DNA of 64,000 nucleotides from Notolepis coatsorum (lineage: Eukaryota > Chordata > Actinopteri > Aulopiformes > Paralepididae). The notes under the pieces are model-generated. The model was not told the origin of the DNA. It saw nothing but the letters and a program-made list of their open reading frames with translations, and did not search any database. The position numbers were made by a program, and so were the translations under genes. Below, one piece after another: positions 56,749-64,000 of the stretch. The DNA is taken from contig OZ020589.1 of the NCBI GenBank assembly GCA_963971535.1, positions 85,068,964 to 85,132,963 of the forward strand. The letters are read 5' to 3'. The first letter of the stretch is position 1. Every line of letters begins with the position of its first letter.

Positions 56749-57510
56749 GGTAGGAATACATACGTTTACACTTCATTCTATACTCCTGCTTGTTTGTTTT
56801 TTAATCTGTTTATTACTTGTTTTTTATTATTATCTATTTTCAATTTATGTTCGAAATAAATAAACGTATTCATTCAAGATATTGTGTGAGCAAAAGTATA
56901 GTTAATTTACTCCCTCGAGTCTGGCCCCGCGCGGATCTCGCAGCTGTGCCCACACAGTGCAATACTCCAATTCAGCCATTGGCAATTCAGCCATTGGGTG
57001 GGTGGCGCTGCTGAGCGGCCCTCACAGCGCGGCCATCAGCGCGCGGCCCTGAGAGGGCCGCTGGCTCTGCGGCTCTGCAGCTGCATGCTTCTCCGGGAGT
57101 CCGGGGTGATAATCTGGCACGCCATGTAAAAAGTCGCACGCCTGACATATCGGCATGTAACTCGAGAACCGGTAATTTATATGTTCTGCGAAAAATGCAG
57201 TCCTGAGCCTTCAGTTGCTCGCAAAGGGCCGTGAAACTGAAACTGAAACTGAAAAACAATGAAACCCCGGACATTTCCATGAATTTATAAACCCCCCCCG
57301 GACGCCCCGGACAGGGCGTGAAAAGAGGACATGTCCGGGCAAAAGAGGACGTTTGGTCACCCTACGATACAGTATACTGCCTATCACATGTATGCATGCC
57401 CATGTTTGAACAGGTATTTGCATACAACCGAACCATCCCTAAACCAAGTCTCCCGTTTTCAACACACAACAAGAGGCTTGACAGACAGGAAGAGAGAGAA
57501 AGAGCATGAG

Positions 57511-57629
<119 letters not shown>

Positions 57630-58514
57630 AGATAGATAGATAGAGAGAGAGAGGCAGCAGGGCTTGATAAAGTGTATATGTCCACTGTCCAGACTGTTGA
57701 TTGTTTCTGAACTGAGTGATGATGGAACTGACATGATGGGTAGCTGGCTGCATCCAGCTAGCCATATAGCTTCTTGTTAGCCACCACAAGTAGAAAACGA
57801 CAGAGTATATCCTTCTTCTGTCTGTTGAGTGTTTCTGAACTGAGGAGATATCAGGCTGATGAGGTAGAAACTCTTTCACTCCAGTGTTCATCTCTCAAAA
57901 GGTATTGTTTTGAGGGATTTACCTGCATTCGAGGTTGTAATGTTGTAAAGCTATAAGCTAAGCTAACTATAAATCGAAAATGAAAATACTCCTTGAAACC
58001 GAAACCATGTCAACTGGTGGTGACGATTCAACACACAGAGTGTGGAGGCGTGAGCACAGAGTGCATCTGCAGTGCTTGCTTGTCCAGAGCGCCCGAAACC
58101 ACGACCCCCCCAGCCCCCCCAAGCCCCCCCCCCCCCCCCCCAGATCATATTTATGACCATTGATAGGCTAAAATGTATTTACTAGATTCATTACTATTGG
58201 CCGCTTGCGCGCAGTGACGCCTACTCACTGCGTTTTGTCTAGCACCCCGGATTCGGAGGTAGTTTCTATAGACTGACGTCAATCACAAATGAGGGGGAGG
58301 AGATTAGAATAGCATGCAAAAAACAATGATTAATACTATATGTATTGCTATATTAACGTTATTGTGCATTTTAATAGTAATTATTATTCATTTTAAACAT
58401 GTTTAGTTTATTTTTAGGGCTTCAAGCCTTCAAAATATCTTCTTCTCCTACTCTCTCATTGCTCTCAACCAGGGGGGGCGACGCCCCAGCGTCCCTAGTG
58501 GCGAGCCGCCACTG

Positions 58515-58640
58515 GTTAACCCTTTACTATCACACAACCGACGGTTGCTGTCGTGTGGCAGTGAAAGGGTTAACCTTCTGTGAATTGTCGCAGTGAAAGG
58601 GTTAACCGATTTGGTAGTGTGTTGGTGAAAGGGTTAAGCA
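58515..58640. repeat. GTTAACCCTTT / AAAGGGTTAA repeat
   Basis: Three GTGAAAGGGTTAA words and one inverted TTAACCCTTT. It is the old target into which the outer hAT inserted. Confidence 0.6.
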
Positions 58641-58644
58641 CATC

Positions 58645-59056
58645 TTAAGTACAGCAAGAGAAGAGAAGAGAAGATAAGATAAGATATTTCTTTATTGATC
58701 CCATTGGGGAAATCCAAGGATCATAGCAGCATGGGGGAGGGGGAGAGGAGGTACAGGTACATGGTGATAGTGATAGAGTAGAAGACATGATACAGGTAAT
58801 AAAATTATAGTACAGTAGAAAAGTACAAATACAAATAGGTGGTGTAAACAATAAACTATATTGTGTTTATTGTTACTATAACAATATAATTAACTCTTGA
58901 GTATACGCATATGAGCAAGTAGGCAGTGTGAAAAAAGGTGCAGATGATGGTCTGTATGCCATATCAGTACATTTGCAATACAATAAATGTAGTTACAATA
59001 GACACGATAATCTAAATATATAGTAAAGTAAGTACTATACATTCAGTATACACAGG
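58645..59056 (-). repeat. LINE/SINE 3' region, reversed
   Basis: (AAGATA)n then TTTCTTTATTGATCCCATTG and GGGAAATCC, the reverse of the type of 3' end seen at 19282-19320. Confidence 0.65.
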
Positions 59057-59060
59057 TATC

Positions 59061-59547
59061 TGTTATGGAAATTATTAAGGACAAAGGATGAGCCGTTGTG
59101 TAATTATTCTGAGTCGAGTTATTAAAAATAGAAACATAGTTTATTTATCTGTGGCCACATAGAAAAGTGATCAGTTTACAATCAGAGACAACATGTGTTC
59201 ACACACGAGCGTCTGACCAGAAAGTGACAAAGAGCTCTGGTCAGACGTACATTAATACACAATTGAAATTACGTCCACTAGACATTCAGAAAGGTAAACA
59301 AAGTCTGCCCAAAGGAGAACCAGCCTTGGCTAGGCGGTGTTGTTTGTTATGTCCTTAACTGGAATGGAAAACAACCTTGCTAGGAGAGAAGAAGATTAGG
59401 TCAAAAGTCATCCTCTCCCCACATTAAAGGGACAGTAGTGTCTGCCAGTGTCTGAGCTCAGTTTACTAGTTGGTCATATTAACCAGTCAGCTGTAAGACA
59501 TAGAATATGTATTTTAACACAGATGTATAGATAACATTCCCATCACA
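59061..59547 (-). mobile_element. Solo LTR with 4-bp TSD
   Basis: TGTTATGGAAATTATTAAGG to CCCATCACA, flanked by TATC (59057-59060, 59548-59551). AATAAA is on the minus strand. Related to the LTR at 61926. Confidence 0.75.
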
Positions 59548-59633
59548 TATCATACGTTATACGTCACATGTCTTCCGCACAACAATGATTCAGGTGAAAA
59601 AATGCCCCTTTAAGATTAAAGATCCCACAGTGC

Positions 59634-59757
59634 CCGTTCAGGGCGTGGTTGTTCAGGGCGTGGCCGTTCAGGGTGTGGCCGTATAGAGGGCGTGGCAGTG
59701 CAGGGCATGGTCGTTCAGGGGGCGTGGCTGTGCAGGGCGTGGCCATTCAGGGCGTGT
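59634..59757. repeat. 15-bp tandem repeat, about 8 units
   Basis: Unit GTTCAGGGCGTGGCC with point changes and small indels. Confidence 0.9.
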
Positions 59758-59984
59758 GCCTGTTTGGAAAGAGGGCAGATTGCTTGGCTCTGGGTATGGC
59801 TGCTTGCAGCCTTTCCTCTCATCCGATCGACGTCACACTCGACACTGCACTCCGTTGGGTGCTCAGCAATACAAGTAGCAATGCACTGTATCTTTTTTAA
59901 GTTAATGAAAGAAAATACTTGCAGGAAAAAAAAGGAAAAGAAAACGGACCATTTCAAATGAAATAGATAATTAAACGCAGTTAA

Positions 59985-60647
59985 AGGTCCAATGCATTGC
60001 TATTCCTTGCACTATTTGGGCAACTTTACACAATTCCTGTGAGTCTATGGAACACATTTGTAAAGTTTTTTTCAAAAAAATGCATTGTTTTATATTTTAA
60101 TCAAGTTTAATCAAATCAAAAAATTTCAACCTCAGGATTTCATGCTGTTTGTGCTGGGCTCCGCCCATAAGCGCTTTGAGTGACAGTCACCCACACAGTC
60201 TGCGACTGGCAAACAGAGAGAGAGATAGAGAGATTGATGGGGATACTAATTTATTTCACCGCAGGGGGCATAATCCCACGGGACAATGCATTGGTAACTT
60301 GTTTCAAATGACAATATATACCTCTGTGAATATTATTGCACGGATCGGAATACGGGCGTGCGCGTGGGAGCGTGCACAAAGATATTTTGACAGTGATATG
60401 GAGTGCTCCCGAGGTCCCTCTATCTCTCTCTCTCTACCAGGGAGAATCCCTGCGCGTCAGGTTGTGTGTAAAATGCGTGTGTGTTTGTGTTTCACACACT
60501 CCTGCGCCGCAGTCCCTCTCTCTCTCTCTACCAGGGAGAAACCCTGCGCATCAGGTTGTGTGTAAAATGCGTGTGTGTTTGTGTTTCCCCGCGCGGCGCT
60601 GCCAGGTTGTGTGTAAAATGTGTGTGTGTTTGTTTCCCCGACAGAAG

Positions 60648-60689
<42 letters not shown>

Positions 60690-61034
60690 TCTATCTCTAT
60701 CTCTCCCTCTCCCTCTCTCTCTCTCCCTCTCTATCTCTCTCTCTCCCTCTCTCTCACTCGCTTGTTCTCTGCCTCGCTTCACTTTGAGGAAGTGAAGGTA
60801 TTTCCACTCGCTCTGCTGTTGAGGGTGCGGAGATATGCAAATCAGTACCTTATTCACGTCAGCAATACTGTCAAATCAGAACGGCTTAGTTGAGTGAGGG
60901 AAGATCTTGTGAACTCAAGACTAGACTGATGAGTCAATATGATAATTAACGACACAGACCACATTGATATAATCCCCCATTGCTAGGAAACAATGCTAAA
61001 CACTGGAAAAGGCCATTTATAATGCATGGGACCT
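59985..61034. mobile_element. 1.05-kb TTAA-type element
   Basis: Inverted ends AGGTCCAATGCATTG and AATGCATGGGACCT, flanked by TTAA (59981-59984, 61035-61038). It shares ACTGGAAAAGGCCATTTATA and GGGCTCCGCCCATAAG with the copy at 37499 (inverted). It contains a 2.5-copy tandem repeat (ACCAGGGAGAATCCCTGCGC unit, 60435-60640) and (CT)n at 60650-60765. Confidence 0.88.
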
Positions 61035-61039
61035 TTAAA

Positions 61040-63330
61040 TAAAATTTTAAATAGCATGATATGTAAGTTTGGCCACATGGCCTGGCCCTATAAGGACAAT
61101 TACAAGGACAGGCTAGAGGGCAGACTACAGGCCAACAACACCAGGGAGGTGTGGGCGGGTGTCAGGAAGATTACTGGGTTCAAACAGCAGGGCACGACTG
61201 TGGAGGGCCCCCCAGAGCGTGCAAACGAGTTTAACATGTTCTTCAACCGCTTTGACCAGAGTGGCCTCCACACACCCCTCCCCCACCCATCGACACCAGC
61301 ACCCCTTCCCACCTATCAAACACCCCCCCACCCACCCACACCCATCAGCACCGGCACCCCGCCCCCAACAGCAGCAGCCTGCGCCTCACCCACAAACACC
61401 AACCCCACCATCCCAGCCAGCAGCACACTACCTACGGAGACATCAGCCCCAACCCTGACCATCACTAACAGCCAGGTCAGGAGGCAACTCTCCAAGATTA
61501 GTGTGAATAAGGCCAGAGGACCGGACAGCACCAATCCCAGGGTGCTCAAAGCATGTCCAGAGCAGCTGGCAGCACCGCTCCAACATCTCTTCAACCTCTC
61601 CCTGAGGCTGGAGAGGGTGCCCCAGCTCTGGAAGACCTCCTGCATTGTCCAGGTGCCCAAGAAGGGACGACCCAGCACCCTCAACGACTACAGGCCAGTC
61701 GTTCTGACGTCACACGTCATGAAGACGTTCGAGAGACATCGGGGTGGATGACGCCATCATCTATATGCTCCACAGAGCATACACGCACCTGGAGAAGCCG
61801 TGCAGCTCAGTGAGGATTATGTTCTTCGACTTCTCCAGTGCCTTCAACACCATCCAGCCGTCACTGCTAGCGGAGAAGCTCTCTGTGATGCAGCTGGAGC
61901 ATGGCTTGGTGGCCTGGATCAAGGTTGTAATGGGAAATATTAAAGGACTAAACGATGAGCCGTTCACAAATCATTCTGAGTCATTATTAATAATAGGAAA
62001 GTTTATTAACAATAAGAAGAAAGGTTATTTCACTGTGGCCACGTCTGAAAGGACAGTTTACAGTCAGAGACACATGTTCACACAGTAGCCTCTGGTCATA
62101 AAGTGACCCCAAGCTTTGGTCAGACATACAATTAAATACATGAAATGACGTAGAAGAAACAAAATGGCTGGTTAGAGAAATTAATAATACGACTATGTTA
62201 TGGCTATAGCCTGGAAGGAAAACAGCTCCGTCTAACAGTTCCCATAACCTTGGGTTATGGCTCTGAAGAAACACAATCCCGTGACCTATAGTCTGGGCCT
62301 TTATAATAGAATACTCATTGTAACTGTCTATGTGGCTTATGGCCTATATGGCAGAACATAGTTTAATACACAAGGATATTCTGAAAGTCAACAGAAATGG
62401 CTCCCATCTACAGGAGTTAATAACAACATTGTTTTGGCTGGCCGGGGAGGACAGAGGATTATTGTGTGTGTCTTTTAAAGAGACACACACACATTACGCT
62501 GATCTCAGTGTAACAGTCTGTAAAATGATAAAACAACACAGATCCATAATGACATGATAATATATTTCCACGACAAGGTCTACCTCACTGACAGACTGCA
62601 GTACGTCAGACTAAAGGACAGTCAGTCTGACGTACTGGTGAGAAACACAGGCGCCCCCCAAGGAACTGTGCTGTCAGCCTTCCTCTTCACCCTCTATACC
62701 TCAGACTTCTGCCGCAACTCAAGCGAGTGCCACCTGCAGAAGTTCTCTGACAACTCCTCCATCATCACCGACGATGATGAGGAGGAGTATAGAGCCCTGG
62801 TGGAGAGCTTTGTGGGGTGGAGCGACAGCAACCACCTCCAACTCAACACCAGTAAGAACAAGGAGCTGGTGGTGGACTTCCGGAGGGGCAAGAAGAGCCC
62901 CCCCCCCCCCCCCCCCCCCGATTCCCATCACCATCTGTGGGGAGGAGGTGGAGGTGGTGGAGTCATATAAGTTCCTTGGGGTACACCTGAACAATAAACT
63001 GGACTGGTCGGACAACACAGAGGCCCTCTACAGGAAGGGACAGAGCAGGCTGTTCTTCCTGAGGAGACTCAGGTCCTTCAATCTGTGCAATAGACTGCTG
63101 CAGTCATTCTACCAGTCTGTAGTGGCCAGCGTCCTCTTCTATGCTGTGGCATGCTGGGGGGGCTACATCAACTCAAGGGACACCAACAAACTGAACAAGC
63201 TGGTGAGGAAGGCTAGCTCTGTGGTGGGAGTCGAGCTGGTCAGACTAGAGGTTATGGCAGAGAGGGGGATGAGAAGGAAGCTGGCTGCTATCCTGGAGAA
63301 TCCCTCCCACCCCCTCTATGACGAGCTAGT
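61040..63330 (+). pseudogene. Rex/jockey-type LINE ORF2, split by a solo LTR
   Basis: Plus-strand blocks in order: NKARGPDSTNPRVLKACPEQ (61509), PQLWKTSCIVQVPKKG, NDYRPVVLTSHVMKTFER, then FFDFSSAFNTIQPSLLAEKL (61828, catalytic aspartate of motif A). After the LTR insertion come YLTDRLQYVRL, GAPQGTVLSAFLFTLYTSDF (62651) and a site LQKFSDNSSI where motif C would normally read DD, so a catalytic aspartate is replaced by N. The C-terminal region follows (SYKFLGVHLNNKLDWSDNTE, RLFFLRRLRSFNLCNRLLQS). Frame breaks are at about 61735 and 62900 (an 18-C run). The 3' end is missing. A proline-rich stretch precedes RT. The clade is uncertain. Confidence 0.88.
61926..62575 (-). mobile_element. Solo LTR inside the LINE
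   Basis: It starts TGTAATGGGAAATATTAAAG and ends TTCCACGACA. AGGT flanks both sides (61922-61925, 62576-62579), within a longer match CAAGGT. It shares GATGAGCCGTT, CTGTGGCCAC and GTTTACA-TCAGAGACA-ATGTTCACACA with the LTR at 59061. Confidence 0.85.
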
Positions 63331-63339
63331 CAAGATTTG

Positions 63340-63827
63340 TTTTTTAAAATGGTCCATTTGCATGTTCTTGGTATCTGATTCTAGGGACATCTATGAATCT
63401 CAGGGAATGTATTCCCAGTGTCAGAAATACTGTGGGCTAGATCCACAAAGAATGGATTGCACGGTGCAAGTTGCACCCTTACTTACAATTCATTATGAAT
63501 TGAAAATGGGGGACCCTGATGTAAACAAGACGAAAGTCTTTCTCTGGTCTGCATCCCCTTAACAATTGTGTGTATTGAGCCGTACTGTATTGTACCCATT
63601 CTGCTGATAATATTTTCATTCAATCAATCAATATGCACGGTGATTGATTGACAATTTTATTTTGAGTAAATTGTAATGAACCAAATGAGAATATCAATAG
63701 ATTTTTTTTAATCTTTGACTGTGAATAACACCATGCTCAAATTGACCAGACCTGAAAAATCTAAGCAAATTAATAGATGGAAGATGATTAAACAGAAGGT
63801 TTTGTAGATACAGTACTGAATTCTTGT
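63340..63827 (+). repeat. Interspersed repeat family P, copy 3, interrupted by a LINE 3' end
   Basis: 63340-63420 and 63690-63827 match 17190-17500. The middle, 63432-63640, is the LINE 3' end with CAATCAATCAAT tail (third copy). Confidence 0.75.
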
Positions 63828-64000
63828 TATGGTTTGTTACCAACCCCAACAGCACGGCACAGACAGGTAGTTCAGAGTTAGCCAAAAACCAGGGCGTATT
63901 TATTTCCAACAACAGGGAATAGCAAAAACAACAAAAAGTACAAGTGGGGAATGTTCTTGGCAGAGTTTGTCTGCGGCTCTGCAGCTCGTCTCAGAACAGA
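63828..64000. repeat. Partial LTR-like sequence at the window edge
   Basis: TGTTATGGTTTGTTACCAAC interrupts family P exactly after CAGTACTGAATTCT, where an LTR would start. The far end is outside the window. Confidence 0.4.

Larger units (their letters stand above)
50394..57364. mobile_element. Inner hAT element with TAGGGTGACC ends
   Basis: TAGGGTGACCATATTTTGAT on the left and TTTGGTCACCCTA on the right. AAAGAGGACA/AGAGGACGT words lie inside both ends. CGATACAG flanks both sides exactly (50386-50393, 57365-57372). Most of its length is later insertions: an L1 fragment, a SINE, the 5S element and a LINE tail. Confidence 0.9.

Overview
This window looks like intergenic chromatin from a ray-finned fish, most likely a teleost. 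The evidence is the repeat content: vertebrate-type 5S rRNA sequence, L2/CR1-, Rex- and L1-type LINE fragments, a chromodomain Gypsy element, a retrovirus-like pol, many hAT and TTAA-type elements, tRNA-derived SINEs, and very long pure (CA)n, (CT)n, (GA)n and (AAT)n tracts. The species cannot be named from the sequence. I found no convincing host protein-coding gene. Every long open frame is a transposon relic or a frame through a tandem repeat. All element names, boundaries and target-site duplications (TSDs) were read by eye.

Layout. 1-6.3 kb: an L2/CR1-like LINE split by a 5.5-kb element that has ~180-bp inverted ends, two 5S rRNA-derived segments and a small MITE at its right end. 6.3-8 kb: a decayed IS630/Tc1-type transposase with apparent introns. 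8-13 kb: microsatellites, a 2.3-kb hAT-like element with an 8-bp TSD, and a second decayed hAT. 13-20.3 kb: CT-rich DNA, then a 5.9-kb element (14336-20254) inserted into a 29-bp tandem repeat and itself full of nested repeats. 20.3-26.6 kb: a 51-bp minisatellite, microsatellites, LINE 3' ends and a 39-bp tandem array. 26.9-28.1 kb: a hAT-like element carrying a SINE with a 16-bp TSD. 29-30.5 kb: a second copy of the 8.6-kb hAT-like element. 30.5-35.1 kb: a broken retrovirus-like pol, ending in a 200-N gap. 36-45 kb: GATACAGTTT minisatellite clusters split by a Gypsy element (37427-43022) that has both LTRs and a 6-bp TSD. 46-50 kb: reverse copies of the repeats seen at 17-20 kb, interrupted by another hAT that holds a solo LTR. 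50-58.5 kb: four nested elements. 58.5-64 kb: solo LTRs, a TTAA element and a Rex/jockey-type LINE split by a solo LTR.

The most unusual object is the 5S-bearing element, seen at 191-5682 and again, 5'-truncated, at about 51705-56416. Each copy has a long hairpin near its right end. The arms of that hairpin differ between the copies, but stay complementary within each copy. The inverted ends carry TATA-like boxes pointing inwards. The two copies also differ by a precise extra 5S insertion and by a 654-bp Mutator-like insertion, each with an empty-site counterpart. A noncoding module of about 0.7-0.9 kb is shared between this family and the unrelated hAT-like element at 8578-10863 and 29048-30506.

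Most of these elements do not act together; they are successive insertions. The nesting gives relative ages: hAT (49992-58514) > hAT (50394-57364) > 5S element > Mutator-like MITE with a tRNA-like box pair and TTAGGG repeats.
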